Part shown: positions 9,358 to 18,770 of the stretch, piece by piece
How positions within the stretch are numbered: the stretch's first letter is position 1
How the letters are laid out: each line of letters begins with the position of its first letter
Origin: Flavobacterium sp. SUN046
Lineage (GTDB): Bacteria; Bacteroidota; Bacteroidia; Flavobacteriales; Flavobacteriaceae
Direction: 5' to 3'
Assembly: GCF_028867965.1 (NCBI RefSeq)
Contig: NZ_JAPQNT010000004.1
Location: forward strand, 221,097 to 285,096
Length of the DNA stretch: 64,000 nt
Made by a program: the position numbers and the translations under genes
The notes under the pieces: model-generated
The model's database searches: none
What the model saw: only the letters and a program-made list of their open reading frames with translations
Told to the model about the DNA's origin: nothing

Positions 9358-10425
9358 TTACGCTACTGCGCCACCACAACTACTTCCAGCGCCTGCTGTA
9401 CAGCCGTAGCAATGATTATTAACAATAATATTTCGATTTAATAATGAAGTTGCATTAAAATCTTTTATGTGCTGAGAATCACTAGCAGTAACTTTAAGCT
9501 CCAGCATTTGATTAAAATCGCAGTCATAAATGTAGCCATCCCAGCCTATTGAAATTGTATTTCTACACATTACGTTTAAAGCAGCGCTTGGGTTGAACGC
9601 ATCAATAAGTTTGGTCATGTAATCTTCAAAGTTTCCTGATGAAACCAGATAATCTAGGTAACGACTTACAGGCAAATTAGTTATTGCAAATAAATTATTA
9701 AATGCAATACCAAAATCTTTTTGCAAAGCTGTTTTATATTCTTTTTCTAAAGCATTTTGGTCTGGCGGTAAAAATGCTCCAGCAGGATTATAAACTAAAT
9801 TTAATTTTAAATCAGAATATTCTTTGCCATAGCCAACCTCATTTAACATTTTCAAAGCTTTAATTGAACTTTCAAAAACGCCATCACCTCGTTGTTTATC
9901 AGTTCTATCTTTAGAGTAGAAAGGCAGTGAAGAAATTACTTCAATTTTATGTTTTTTAAAGAATTCTGGTAAATCGTTGTATTTTTTATTAGCATTGATG
10001 ATTGTAAGATTACATCTAACATACATTTGAATTTTAAGTTTGCTAATTTCTTCGACAAACCATCTAAAATGCGGATTCATTTCTGGCGCGCCACCTGTCA
10101 TGTCTACAATTTTAAATTCTGGATTTAATTTTAAGATTTCTAAAATCACTTCCATTGTTTCTTTGGTCATGATTTCTTTTCTGTCTGGACCAGCATCAAC
10201 ATGGCAATGCGTGCAGACTTGGTTACACATTTTACCCAAATTTATCTGAAATATTTCAAGACTAGTTGGAACTAATGGCAGTAAGTTAATATTTTTAAGT
10301 TTCGTTCTAAAGGGCGTAAATTCATCTGGATTTTGTTCCAAAAGCACAATTTGATTGGCTGCTTTAGACAACGAATTTGAATTGGCTTTTAAAGATTTCA
10401 ATTTAATTTTTTTAAATTCACTCAT
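9358..10425 (-). CDS. arsS: Arsenosugar biosynthesis radical SAM protein ArsS
   Basis: Radical SAM enzyme that joins the 5'-deoxyadenosyl group of SAM to dimethylarsenic, giving 5'-deoxy-5'-dimethylarsinoyl-adenosine. The cluster motif CNQVCTHC (C67, C71, C74; CX3CX2C) is within NLGKMCNQVCTHCHVDAGPDR-type context, followed by the DMTGGAPEMNPHF SAM-binding segment. The C-terminal domain ends CYGCTAGAGSSCGG (C339, C342, C350), the Cys-rich region typical of this family. Some family members are selenoproteins; here I see no in-frame TGA, and all positions are Cys. The start overlaps the preceding peroxidase-like gene by 4 bases, so the two are coupled. Confidence 0.95.
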   Translation of the reverse strand: MSEFKKIKLKSLKANSNSLSKAANQIVLLEQNPDEFTPFRTKLKNINLLPLVPTSLEIFQINLGKMCNQVCTHCHVDAGPDRKEIMTKETMEVILEILKLNPEFKIVDMTGGAPEMNPHFRWFVEEISKLKIQMYVRCNLTIINANKKYNDLPEFFKKHKIEVISSLPFYSKDRTDKQRGDGVFESSIKALKMLNEVGYGKEYSDLKLNLVYNPAGAFLPPDQNALEKEYKTALQKDFGIAFNNLFAITNLPVSRYLDYLVSSGNFEDYMTKLIDAFNPSAALNVMCRNTISIGWDGYIYDCDFNQMLELKVTASDSQHIKDFNATSLLNRNIIVNNHCYGCTAGAGSSCGGAVA

Positions 10426-10757
10426 AAACCTATTTTCTTAACTTTATTCATCATTTGTACGCCGTGAACCAAACTTGCTCCGCCACGAATAGCTGCCGCA
10501 ACGTGAACAGCTTCCATCATTTGCGCTTCACTATATCCTTTTTCATAAGAATCAGAACTGTAGGCGTCAATGCAATACGGACATTGCACGGCATGAGCAA
10601 CCGCTAAAGCAATTAATGATTTTTCTCTTGCCGTTAAAGCGCCTTCTTTAAATACTTCTCCGTAATATCCAAAGAATTTTTCGCCCATTTCCTTTTGAAA
10701 ATCGACTATGTTACCAAATTTTTTTAAATCGTCTGAATTGTAATAATTTTTGTCCAT
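10422..10757 (-). CDS. Arsenosugar biosynthesis-associated peroxidase-like protein (AhpD/CMD fold)
   Basis: 111 residues of the alkylhydroperoxidase D/carboxymuconolactone decarboxylase fold, with the redox motif CPYC (C59, C62) in AVQCPYCIDAYSSD. NCBI names this small family as arsenosugar biosynthesis-associated peroxidase-like. It is encoded immediately upstream of arsS, with a 4-base overlap, and 6 bases after the DUF547 gene. A plausible job is thiol/disulfide or oxidant handling of trivalent methylarsenicals before or after the radical reaction; the substrate is not known. Confidence 0.9.
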   Translation of the reverse strand: MDKNYYNSDDLKKFGNIVDFQKEMGEKFFGYYGEVFKEGALTAREKSLIALAVAHAVQCPYCIDAYSSDSYEKGYSEAQMMEAVHVAAAIRGGASLVHGVQMMNKVKKIGL

Positions 10758-10763
10758 TTTGTT

Positions 10764-11513
10764 TTAATATTTAAAGTTTTCAAGATATAAACTCCAATCA
10801 TATTTGTTGTATTTTAATTTCGGAAGTACATTTTCAGGTATAATTTTTAAATCGCTACAAATTTTCAAAATTCCTTTTTTGTTACCAAAATCGCCTCTAA
10901 ACCAGCTCATTAAAACTGGTAAACTCAATTCGTTTTTTTCTTTATCATAACTAGCATCACCAGTTAAATAATTTTTTGTTGCAATATCTAATTGTTTATC
11001 TAATGTTTTAGGGTCATAAAAAAATATTGGCGGACAACTTTTAGCGCCACAATTTAAACTGAAATGAATTCTATAATCTACTTTTTCAACTCTAAATTTC
11101 TTTTCAATTTTTGAAGGAAAAATCTTTTTGAATTTACCTAAGCTCCATTTTATACTTGACTTTCTTAAAAAACCATGTTCAATGATGTCTAAACTTAATT
11201 TGTTTCCTGCGATGATAAATTGTTTCGATTTGAAAAATGAATTACGGCTTTTGTATTTCTCAGGATTTTTTTTAAGTGCATAGTTTGTGTAAGCATTGTA
11301 CAAATTTATGAAGAATGCTTTTTTCAAATCATCCGTTTGTAACTGGCTTAATAATTCGGTTTCATTTGCATTGGCTAAAACATCAATGAAATAGGCGGTA
11401 CTATCACCTTCTAATTTTGCAGATTCAATAAATTTTTGGGAAATTTTGATATAATCTGTTGATTGTGACCAACAGGAATAGCTGAGAAATAATAAAATAA
11501 ATAGATATTTCAT
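10764..11513 (-). CDS. Exported DUF547-domain protein
   Basis: 249 residues with an N-terminal signal peptide (MKYLFILLFLSYSCWSQ) and a DUF547 domain: FINLYNAYTNYAL, then the core HFSLNCGAKSCPPIFFYDPKTLD with a His and two Cys (NCGAKSCPP), which resembles the catalytic area of cysteine-dependent papain-like folds. Function of DUF547 is not established. It is the first gene of the minus-strand arsenosugar operon, 59 bases from the divergently transcribed nucleoside phosphorylase, and DUF547 proteins recur near arsS in related genomes as far as I recall. Periplasmic location suggests a role at export or envelope level. Confidence 0.88.
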   Translation of the reverse strand: MKYLFILLFLSYSCWSQSTDYIKISQKFIESAKLEGDSTAYFIDVLANANETELLSQLQTDDLKKAFFINLYNAYTNYALKKNPEKYKSRNSFFKSKQFIIAGNKLSLDIIEHGFLRKSSIKWSLGKFKKIFPSKIEKKFRVEKVDYRIHFSLNCGAKSCPPIFFYDPKTLDKQLDIATKNYLTGDASYDKEKNELSLPVLMSWFRGDFGNKKGILKICSDLKIIPENVLPKLKYNKYDWSLYLENFKY

Positions 11514-11572
11514 AATTGACTTTTGTAAATTTAATATTATTTACGAGATTTACCAACAAATGTATTTTTAAA

Positions 11573-12391
11573 ATGACATATTTAGATAAAATTAAAGAGT
11601 CTTCAGATTTTCTAATTTCAAAAGGAATTACAAATCCAGAAATAGCTGTAGTTTTAGGAACCGGGTTGGGAAAGTTCTTAGATTATTTAAAAATAGAACA
11701 GACTATAGATTATGCAGATATACCAAATTTTCCGGTTTCAACTGTTGAATTTCATAAAGGTAAATTGTTATTTGGAACAATTGGCACCAAAAAAGTGATT
11801 GCTATGCAAGGTCGATTCCATCTTTATGAAGGTTATAGTTTACAACAAGTAACATTTCCTATTCGTGTTTTACATAAATTGGGAATAAAACATTTGCTAT
11901 TGAGCAATGCGGCTGGCGGAATTAATAAAAACTTTAAAAAAGGCGATTTAATACTAATTGACGATCATATTAATTTACAAGGAAGTAGTCCAATTTCTGG
12001 ATTGAATAGTTTTGATTATGGTGGAATTTTTCCAGATATGAGTGCGCCTTACGATAAAAATATAAATAGTAATTTAACTGATGAAGCTACCAAATTAAAC
12101 ATAAATCTTAAAAAAGGAGTGTACGCTTCGGTTTTTGGTCCGCAATTAGAGACACGTGCTGAGTATAGATATTTAGGAATAATTGGTGCTGATATGGTGG
12201 GTATGAGTACAACTCCAGAGGTTATCGTGGCTAATCAATTACAGTTGCCATGTGCTGCAATAAGTGTTATAACTGATGAATGTGATCCTGATAATTTACA
12301 AAAAGTAAATATTGAAGAAATTATTGCAATTGCTGGAAAATCTGATGAAAAACTTAGCAAATTATTTTTTGAAACTATCCAAAAACTGTAA
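11573..12391 (+). CDS. Purine-nucleoside phosphorylase
   Basis: A 272-residue trimeric-type (PNP/MTAP superfamily) phosphorylase that cleaves purine ribosides to base and ribose-1-phosphate. Motifs: VVLGTGLGKFLD (phosphate loop), MQGRFHLYEGYS, LLLSNAAGGIN, FGPQLETRAEYR and GADMVGMSTTPEV. I chose the ATG at 11573 (MTYLDKIKESSD); a longer in-frame start at 11516 would fall in the divergent promoter gap and adds residues unlike the family. Next to arsS it is a good candidate for removing adenine from dimethylarsinoyl-adenosine to release an arsinoyl-ribose-1-phosphate; ordinary purine salvage is the alternative. Confidence 0.93.
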   Translation: MTYLDKIKESSDFLISKGITNPEIAVVLGTGLGKFLDYLKIEQTIDYADIPNFPVSTVEFHKGKLLFGTIGTKKVIAMQGRFHLYEGYSLQQVTFPIRVLHKLGIKHLLLSNAAGGINKNFKKGDLILIDDHINLQGSSPISGLNSFDYGGIFPDMSAPYDKNINSNLTDEATKLNINLKKGVYASVFGPQLETRAEYRYLGIIGADMVGMSTTPEVIVANQLQLPCAAISVITDECDPDNLQKVNIEEIIAIAGKSDEKLSKLFFETIQKL

Positions 12392-12398
12392 GCTCAAA

Positions 12399-12635
12399 TT
12401 ATTCTGAATATACTTCGCCACGATGAGGTTTCAAGGCGTCACGAACTTGAATCATGTTTTCTTTTTCAACTACCATAAAAGCTATAGAATGTAATTGATT
12501 TAACTCTTGATAGCCACTTATATTTAAGTTTATTCTTTCAATTTTAACATATTCTTTTAAATGAATTTCGTGATGTTGTGCGGTTTTCACTGAATTTTCA
12601 CCATAAAAATCCCAAATTAATTTTATTTTCTGCAT
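12399..12635 (-). CDS. Small conserved protein of unknown function
   Basis: 78 residues (MQKIKLIWDFYGENS...), no signal peptide or membrane segment. The pattern (KLIWDF, HHEIHLKEYV, IAFMVVEKENM, RDALKPHRGEVY) looks like a small alpha/beta domain that I have seen as a conserved hypothetical in Flavobacteria. It converges with the nucleoside phosphorylase gene with a 7-base gap, so it may share the arsenosugar neighbourhood by chance or by function. Histidines at about 21, 22 and 25 could bind metal. I cannot assign a function. Confidence 0.7.
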   Translation of the reverse strand: MQKIKLIWDFYGENSVKTAQHHEIHLKEYVKIERINLNISGYQELNQLHSIAFMVVEKENMIQVRDALKPHRGEVYSE

Positions 12636-12697
12636 ATTTTTTAATAAATGTTTTGATTTATATATATTTGTAAACTAAACAATTAACAAACTCTATT

Positions 12698-14194
12698 ATG
12701 AAACAAAAGTACACATTTTTATTAATGATTGTATTTTGCGCTTTTAAAGTTACAGCTCAAAACAATTATTCGGTAACCTCAATTCCATTTCAACAATTTA
12801 GTACATCTTCTCCGGTTTTAGGAACTATGGATGACAAATATTCTGATGTTATTGCGCTACCATTTAGTTTTGATTTTTATGGAACAACTTTTAATAATTT
12901 GCTAATTAGTACGAATGGATATATTGATTTTAGAACAAATTTAGCCAATGGTTCTTCACCATTTTACTTCACGCAAGCCATACCAAATACAGCTTTTTCT
13001 ATAAAAAATTCTATTATGGGCGCATTTTCAGATTTGAATAATACAAATGCTCAAGGAAATATTACCTATGGTCTTTATGGCACTGCACCTTATAGGAAGT
13101 TTATTGTTTATTTTTATAATAATTCTTTGTTTCAATGTAACGCAGCGCACAGTTCCTTTCAAATAATTTTGCATGAAACTTCTAATATAATTGATGTTCA
13201 ATTGATAGATAAACAAATTTGTAATCCAACTTCAACTGTTAAAGCAGTTACTGGATTAATCAACCTAGCTGGTAATCAAGGAATTGCTCCGCCTGGAAGA
13301 AATTATGGAAGTTGGAGCGCTTTTCATGAAGGATGGAGATTTTCTAGAGCTGGATATTATCCAAATTATTCTTTTGTAAAATGCGATGATAATACCGACG
13401 GATTTGTTGCTTTTGATTTAAATATTGCTGCGACAGATTTAGCAATTTCTAATCCAATTTTTTACACTGATCAAGCATTAACAATGCAAATCAGTAATCC
13501 CAATGCATACGTAAATACAATAAATAATGAAAGTATATATATTACAGGTAATGGTATAGTTAGAAATATAAAAATTAGTGTTGTTGATTGTACAATTGAT
13601 GCCGATAACGATTCAGTACCAACTAGCTTTGAAGACATTAATAATGATACTAATTTAGCAAATGATGATTCAGACGGCGACGGAATTCCAAATTATGTTG
13701 ATAATGATGATGATGGAGATTTGATTTTAACAAACGTCGAATATGTATTTACAAATAAAAGTGCTTCAACAATTGTAGATACAGACAATGATACAATTCC
13801 GAATTACCTTGATAGCGATGACGATGGTGATGGTATTTTAACTTTTAACGAAGATTATAATGGTGATGGAAACCCTTTAAACGATGATACAAATAATGAT
13901 GGTCAACCTGATTATTTGCAATCTAGCGTTGCACTTGGTTTAATTAACAATGAATTAAGCACAACTATTGAATTATTTCCAAATCCAGCATCAGATATTT
14001 TAAATATTGCTAATTCTAATAATGAAACCATAAATTTAATAGCTATCTATTCAATAAATGGCTCGTTAATTAAAGAAATTAAACCAACAGGTTCGTTACA
14101 ATCAATAGCAGTCTCTGATTTGCAAAGCGGTATATATTTTGTAAAACTTGAAATAAATGATTCAGTATTGAATTATAAGTTTATTAAAAAATAA
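12698..14194 (+). CDS. T9SS-secreted protein with calcium-binding Asp-rich repeats
   Basis: 498 residues. A signal peptide (MKQKYTFLLMIVFCAFKVTAQ) is followed by a beta-rich region of about 270 residues of unknown function, then an Asp-rich stretch (about 300-410) with thrombospondin type 3-like motifs such as DSDGDGIPNYVDNDDDGD, expected to bind Ca2+. The last 75 residues form a type A T9SS sorting domain (LFPNPASDILNI ... GIYFVKLEIND ... YKFIKK). The protein should cross the outer membrane by the type IX system and be anchored or released. A TATATTTG element at 12663-12670 is a plausible -7. A strong terminator hairpin follows. Confidence 0.9.
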   Translation: MKQKYTFLLMIVFCAFKVTAQNNYSVTSIPFQQFSTSSPVLGTMDDKYSDVIALPFSFDFYGTTFNNLLISTNGYIDFRTNLANGSSPFYFTQAIPNTAFSIKNSIMGAFSDLNNTNAQGNITYGLYGTAPYRKFIVYFYNNSLFQCNAAHSSFQIILHETSNIIDVQLIDKQICNPTSTVKAVTGLINLAGNQGIAPPGRNYGSWSAFHEGWRFSRAGYYPNYSFVKCDDNTDGFVAFDLNIAATDLAISNPIFYTDQALTMQISNPNAYVNTINNESIYITGNGIVRNIKISVVDCTIDADNDSVPTSFEDINNDTNLANDDSDGDGIPNYVDNDDDGDLILTNVEYVFTNKSASTIVDTDNDTIPNYLDSDDDGDGILTFNEDYNGDGNPLNDDTNNDGQPDYLQSSVALGLINNELSTTIELFPNPASDILNIANSNNETINLIAIYSINGSLIKEIKPTGSLQSIAVSDLQSGIYFVKLEINDSVLNYKFIKK

Positions 14195-14209
14195 ATTTGT
14201 ATTTTTATT

Positions 14210-14237
14210 AAAAGGTTTAGCAATCGCTAAACCTTTT
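14210..14237 (+). terminator. Rho-independent terminator after the T9SS gene
   Basis: A perfect 12-base-pair hairpin (AAAAGGTTTAGC, loop AATC, GCTAAACCTTTT) starts 16 bases past the stop codon; downstream sequence is AT-rich. Confidence 0.85.
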
Positions 14238-14274
14238 AATTTTATTAATTCCTACTTTTGCAAAAAAAATATCA

Positions 14275-15837
14275 ATGCCGCGCGAAATTCAATTACAAGT
14301 TGCCCCAGAGCTTGCTGCAAACGAAAGTTTGTTAAAAAAACATTTGGCAAAATTATTATTAGTTTCTGAAAATGAAATTGAAAGAATCGTCCCAATAAAA
14401 CGCTCCATTGATGCACGTCAAAAAGCAATTAAAGTAAATTACAAAGTTAATGTTTTCTTTAAAGGCGAAGGTTTCAGCGAAAATAAAATTCAACTTCCAA
14501 ATTATCAATATGTTGCCAATCAACAAGAAGTAATTATTGTTGGAGCTGGTCCAGCCGGACTTTTTGCGGCCTTACAATTAATCGAACTAGGATTAAAACC
14601 AATAGTTCTCGAAAGAGGAAAAGACGTTAGAGGCCGAAGAAGAGATTTGAAAGCCATAACTGTAGATCATATTGTAAATGAAGATTCTAATTATTGTTTT
14701 GGGGAAGGTGGCGCAGGAACTTATTCAGACGGAAAATTATACACACGATCTAAAAAACGTGGCGATGTTGATAGAATTTTAAAATTATTAGTCGCTTTTG
14801 GAGCTTCTGATGATATTTTGGTTGAAGCACATCCGCACATTGGAACCAATAAATTACCTCAAATTATTCAAGACATTCGAGAAAAAATCATAGAATGTGG
14901 CGGACAAGTTTTATTTGAAACTCGTGTAACTGATTTTGTTATAAAAAACAATGAAATTAAAGGAATTACAACTCAAAACGGAACTATAATTTCAGCCAAT
15001 AAAGTAATTCTTGCTACAGGTCATTCGGCACGTGATATTTTTGAATTATTAGACAGAAAAAAAATATTTATTGAAGCAAAACCATTCGCATTAGGTGTTC
15101 GTGCAGAGCATCCACAAGAATTAATAGATAAAATTCAATACAGTTGTGATTTTCGTGGCGAATTTTTACCGCCATCACCTTATTCAATTGTAAAACAAGT
15201 AAATGGTCGCGGAATGTATTCGTTTTGTATGTGTCCGGGTGGTGTAATTGCACCTTGCGCTACAAGTTCGGGTGAAGTTGTAACCAATGGTTGGTCGCCA
15301 TCTAAACGTGATCAAGCAACAGCCAATTCTGGAATTGTAGTCGAATTAAAATTAGAAGATTTCAAGCCGTTTGCCAAATTTGGAGCACTTGCTGGTATGG
15401 AATTTCAAAAAGCAATCGAACAAAAAGCATGGCATTTAGCAGGACAATCACAAAAAGTTCCAGCACAAAGAATGGTTGATTTTACTCAAAGTAAAGTTTC
15501 GTCCAACATTCCAAAAACATCTTATGTACCTGGAACGACTTCGGTTGAAATGGGACAAGTTTTTCCTGGGTTTTTATCTCAAATTATGAGAGAAGGCTTC
15601 AACGAATTTGGCAAAACTATGCGCGGTTATTTAACTAATGATGCTATTCTGCATGCACCAGAAAGCAGAACGTCATCACCAGTTCGTATCCCGAGAAATG
15701 ATGAAACTTTAGAACATCTTCAAATAAAAGGTTTGTATCCGTGTGGAGAAGGAGCAGGATATGCAGGAGGAATTATTTCAGCTGCAATTGATGGTGAAAA
15801 ATGTGCATTAAAAATTGCTGCTGTTTTGAGCAAATAA
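14275..15837 (+). CDS. Uncharacterised FAD-dependent dehydrogenase (COG2509-like)
   Basis: 520 residues. An N-terminal domain (about 1-85) precedes a Rossmann FAD-binding site VIIVGAGPAGLFAALQLIELG (about 88-108), YCFGEGGAGTYSDGKLYTR, VILATGHSARDIF and a C-terminal CGEGAGYAGGIISAAIDGEKCA flavin-binding segment. This matches the uncharacterised FAD-utilising dehydrogenase family related to the BaiN/HI0933 flavoproteins. Cys pairs in YSFCMCPGGVIAPCAT are conserved in the family and may be redox active. Substrate unknown. Cytosolic: no signal peptide. It lies between two strong terminators and is probably monocistronic. Confidence 0.88.
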   Translation: MPREIQLQVAPELAANESLLKKHLAKLLLVSENEIERIVPIKRSIDARQKAIKVNYKVNVFFKGEGFSENKIQLPNYQYVANQQEVIIVGAGPAGLFAALQLIELGLKPIVLERGKDVRGRRRDLKAITVDHIVNEDSNYCFGEGGAGTYSDGKLYTRSKKRGDVDRILKLLVAFGASDDILVEAHPHIGTNKLPQIIQDIREKIIECGGQVLFETRVTDFVIKNNEIKGITTQNGTIISANKVILATGHSARDIFELLDRKKIFIEAKPFALGVRAEHPQELIDKIQYSCDFRGEFLPPSPYSIVKQVNGRGMYSFCMCPGGVIAPCATSSGEVVTNGWSPSKRDQATANSGIVVELKLEDFKPFAKFGALAGMEFQKAIEQKAWHLAGQSQKVPAQRMVDFTQSKVSSNIPKTSYVPGTTSVEMGQVFPGFLSQIMREGFNEFGKTMRGYLTNDAILHAPESRTSSPVRIPRNDETLEHLQIKGLYPCGEGAGYAGGIISAAIDGEKCALKIAAVLSK

Positions 15838-15954
15838 ATTTAGAATGCATTTTTTTATTTTTGTTAACTTCTTTATATCGATATAGTTAATTTCTTTTTT
15901 TTAAAATAATGGTGTAGTTATTTTATAAATTGTAATTTTATAAAAACAATTTTC

Positions 15955-17535
15955 ATGAATACAATACCATTAGAATATCAAATCATTAAACCATTTCTTC
16001 AAGATACTTATTTAGTCAATGGAGAATTAAAAAAATGGTCGGGCGAATTCACTCAGGTTTTTTCAACTATTTCATCTACAGATAATTATAATCCAACATT
16101 GTTGGGAAGTATTCCTGCAATGGGTGAAACTGTAGCCAATGAAGTTACAAATGCAGCTTTCAATGCGTATAATAACGGTCAAGGTTTGTGGCCAACGATG
16201 AAAGTTATTGACCGAATTAAATGCATGCAAAATTTTGTCACCCAAATGAAAGCTACCCGAAGTGAAGTAGTAAAATTGTTGATGTGGGAAATTGGAAAAT
16301 CATTGGCTGATTCTGAAAAAGAGTTTGACAGAACGGTAGATTACATTTATGATACTATTGAAGATTACAAAGAATTGGACCGAACCAATGCACGATTTAC
16401 TAAAAGTCAAGGCATAAATGCTATGGTAAGACGCGGACCACTTGGTGTTGTATTGTGTCTTGGACCATATAATTATCCGCTAAATGAGACATTTGCACTA
16501 CTTATTCCAGCAATGATAATGGGAAATACTGTAATTTTTAAACCTGCAAAGCACGGCGTTTTATTGATTTCGCCATTATTAGAAGCTTTTAAAAGTAGTT
16601 TCCCTAAAGGTGTTGTTAATATTGTTTACGGCAGAGGTCGAGATGTTGCGTCTCCAATAATGAAATCTGGTAAAGTTGCAGTTTTAGCATTGATTGGTAA
16701 CAGTAAATCGGCAATTGCATTACAAGATCAGCATCCTAATAAAAACAGATTGCGTCTTGTTTTAGGTTTAGAAGCTAAAAACCCAGCAATTATTTTGCCT
16801 GATGCTGATTTGGATTTAGCAATTCAAGAATGTGTTGCAGGAACATTGTCGTTTAATGGACAACGTTGCACCGCTTTAAAAATTTTGTATGTTCATGAAG
16901 CAATTGCAGACGAATTCAACAGACGTTTTTCAGAAAAAGTAGATGCTTTACCTTTTGGAAATCCATGGGAAAAAGGTGTTTTATTAACGCCACTGCCTGA
17001 GAAAGACAAACCAGCCTATATTCAAGAATTAATTGATGATGCCAAAAATAAAGGAGCAGCAATCCTAAATAAAAAAGGTGGACAACATTCTGAAAATTAT
17101 ATTTTTCCTGCCGTTTTGTTTCCGGTAAATAAAGAAATGCGTGTGTATCACGAAGAACAATTTGGTCCAGTAATTCCGGTTTTATCATTCAAAGATATTC
17201 AAGAACCATTAAATGATATGGCCGAATCTAATTATGGTCAGCAAGTAAGTTTATTTGGAAAAGACATTAAAACTATTGCGCCACTTATTGATACTTTGGT
17301 AAATATAGTTTGTCGTGTTAACTTAAATAGTTCGTGTCAACGTGGTCCAGATGTATATCCTTTTACCGGACGAAAAGATTCGGCTGTGGCCACATTAAGC
17401 ATTCACGATGCTTTGCGATCATTTTCAATTAGAACTTTTGTAGCTTCAAAAGATAATGACTATAACAATGAAATTTTACAAGCATTGTTGAATAGTAAAG
17501 AATCTAATTTTATAACTACAGATTATATTTTATAA
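15955..17535 (+). CDS. gapN: NADP-dependent non-phosphorylating glyceraldehyde-3-phosphate dehydrogenase
   Basis: Aldehyde dehydrogenase superfamily enzyme oxidising glyceraldehyde-3-phosphate to 3-phosphoglycerate with NADPH formation. 526 residues; catalytic Cys305 in [10 protein letters not shown], general base Glu273 in [10 protein letters not shown], and the [18 protein letters not shown] and NCQRGPD-like segment [19 protein letters not shown] specific to the GapN branch. The upstream 110 bases are gene-free. It ends in a bidirectional hairpin shared with the convergent msrBA gene. GapN is a source of cytosolic NADPH, which could matter in an organism without visible oxidative pentose phosphate genes here. 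Confidence 0.9.
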   Translation: MNTIPLEYQIIKPFLQDTYLVNGELKKWSGEFTQVFSTISSTDNYNPTLLGSIPAMGETVANEVTNAAFNAYNNGQGLWPTMKVIDRIKCMQNFVTQMKATRSEVVKLLMWEIGKSLADSEKEFDRTVDYIYDTIEDYKELDRTNARFTKSQGINAMVRRGPLGVVLCLGPYNYPLNETFALLIPAMIMGNTVIFKPAKHGVLLISPLLEAFKSSFPKGVVNIVYGRGRDVASPIMKSGKVAVLALIGNSKSAIALQDQHPNKNRLRLVLGLEAKNPAIILPDADLDLAIQECVAGTLSFNGQRCTALKILYVHEAIADEFNRRFSEKVDALPFGNPWEKGVLLTPLPEKDKPAYIQELIDDAKNKGAAILNKKGGQHSENYIFPAVLFPVNKEMRVYHEEQFGPVIPVLSFKDIQEPLNDMAESNYGQQVSLFGKDIKTIAPLIDTLVNIVCRVNLNSSCQRGPDVYPFTGRKDSAVATLSIHDALRSFSIRTFVASKDNDYNNEILQALLNSKESNFITTDYIL

Positions 17536-17536
17536 A

Positions 17537-17567
17537 AAAAAGTCTCCGTTAATTGCGGAGACTTTTT
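17537..17567. terminator. Bidirectional terminator between gapN and msrBA
   Basis: A 12-base-pair hairpin (AAAAAGTCTCCG / CGGAGACTTTTT, 7-base loop) with A-run on one side and T-run on the other, sitting between convergent stop codons at 17535 and 17572; it can serve both strands. Confidence 0.9.
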
Positions 17568-17571
17568 AGTA

Positions 17572-18678
17572 TTATTTCTTTTTCAATCTATCTTTAAAAA
17601 CCTTTTCAAATTTTTCAATTTTTGGTTGAATTACCATTTGGCAATAAGGTTTGTCTTTGTTGTTAGCATAATAATTTTGGTGATAATCTTCGGCTGCGTA
17701 GAATTTTTTGAAAGGTTCCAAAGCAGTTACAATTTTGCTAGAATATACTTGTTTAGCATTCAATTCATTAATGATACTTTCGGCAGCTTTTTTCTGTTCG
17801 TCGTTTTTGTAAAAAATTACCGAACGGTATTGTGTACCAGTATCAGCACCTTGACGGTTTAATGTTGTTGGATCATGAACGGTAAAAAACACCTGAAAAA
17901 TTTCATCCAAATTGGTTTTGGTTTTGTCATAAGTAATTTCTACAACTTCGGCAGCACCAGTTCTACCGGTACAGACTTCTTCATAGCTTGGATTTTCAAC
18001 AGTTCCACCAGAAAATCCAGAAACTACTTTAGTTACACCTTGTAAGTTTTCATAAACTGCTTCAACACACCAGTAACATCCGCCACCAAGTGTAATTGTT
18101 TCTAAATTTCCAGTTGCTTTAGCTGGAGTCATTCCGTCTGGAACAAAATCTAATGAAATGGCATTCATACAGTATCTTTTTCCGGTTGGTTCTGGACCAT
18201 CATCAAATAAATGTCCCAAATGACTGCCACATCTACCGCATAAAGCTTCTGTTCGTTTCATTCCGAAAGAATTATCTTCTTTGAAAGTGATACTTTCTTT
18301 ATTGTTTTGTTCAAAAAAACTTGGCCAACCGCAGCTGCTTGTGAACTTTTGGTTTGATTTGAATAACAAATAACCACAAGTAGCGCAATAATAAGTTCCT
18401 TTAGTTTCAGAATTCCACATTTTTCCTGTAAATGCTCTTTCGGTATTGGCTTCACGAGCTACTGCATATAAATCTGGCGATAATACTTTTTTCCATTCGG
18501 CATCCGAAACGTTTAATTTTTTAGTGTCGGTATTCGAGTAATAAGGATTTTCAGGTTTGCTAATTACATTTTCCATGGCTGTTGATTTTGGAGTTGTTTC
18601 TGTTTTTTTGGTCGATTGTCCGCAAGCATTTAATGCTAACAAAGGTAATAAAATAAGGTAATTGATTATTTTTCTCAT
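17572..18678 (-). CDS. msrBA: Bifunctional peptide-methionine sulfoxide reductase MsrB-MsrA lipoprotein
   Basis: 368 residues repairing both R- and S-methionine sulfoxide. An N-terminal lipoprotein signal ends in LALNACGQ, so the enzyme is membrane-anchored in the periplasm. The MsrB domain (about 55-185) has two zinc CxxC pairs (YCATCGY and CGRCGSHLGH) and the active-site RYCMNAISLDF. The MsrA domain (about 192-360) starts ETITLGGGCYWCVEAVYENLQGV with its active-site Cys in GCYWC. The order MsrB then MsrA is the reverse of the common A-B fusion but is frequent in Bacteroidetes. Confidence 0.94.
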   Translation of the reverse strand: MRKIINYLILLPLLALNACGQSTKKTETTPKSTAMENVISKPENPYYSNTDTKKLNVSDAEWKKVLSPDLYAVAREANTERAFTGKMWNSETKGTYYCATCGYLLFKSNQKFTSSCGWPSFFEQNNKESITFKEDNSFGMKRTEALCGRCGSHLGHLFDDGPEPTGKRYCMNAISLDFVPDGMTPAKATGNLETITLGGGCYWCVEAVYENLQGVTKVVSGFSGGTVENPSYEEVCTGRTGAAEVVEITYDKTKTNLDEIFQVFFTVHDPTTLNRQGADTGTQYRSVIFYKNDEQKKAAESIINELNAKQVYSSKIVTALEPFKKFYAAEDYHQNYYANNKDKPYCQMVIQPKIEKFEKVFKDRLKKK

Positions 18679-18770
18679 AATGATTTGTTTTAAATTCTAA
18701 CACAAATTTACAACTGATATACGTTACAAAATGTCTTATAGATTACAAATGAATTTGATTTGGCAGAAGT

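Noticed and set aside
10040..10249. 69-residue plus-strand frame opposite arsS
   Set aside because: It is the antisense shadow of the conserved radical SAM core and has no family resemblance.
11516..11572. Longer N-terminus for the purine nucleoside phosphorylase
   Set aside because: The 19 extra residues (MTFVNLILFTRF...) do not fit the family and occupy almost the whole divergent promoter gap.
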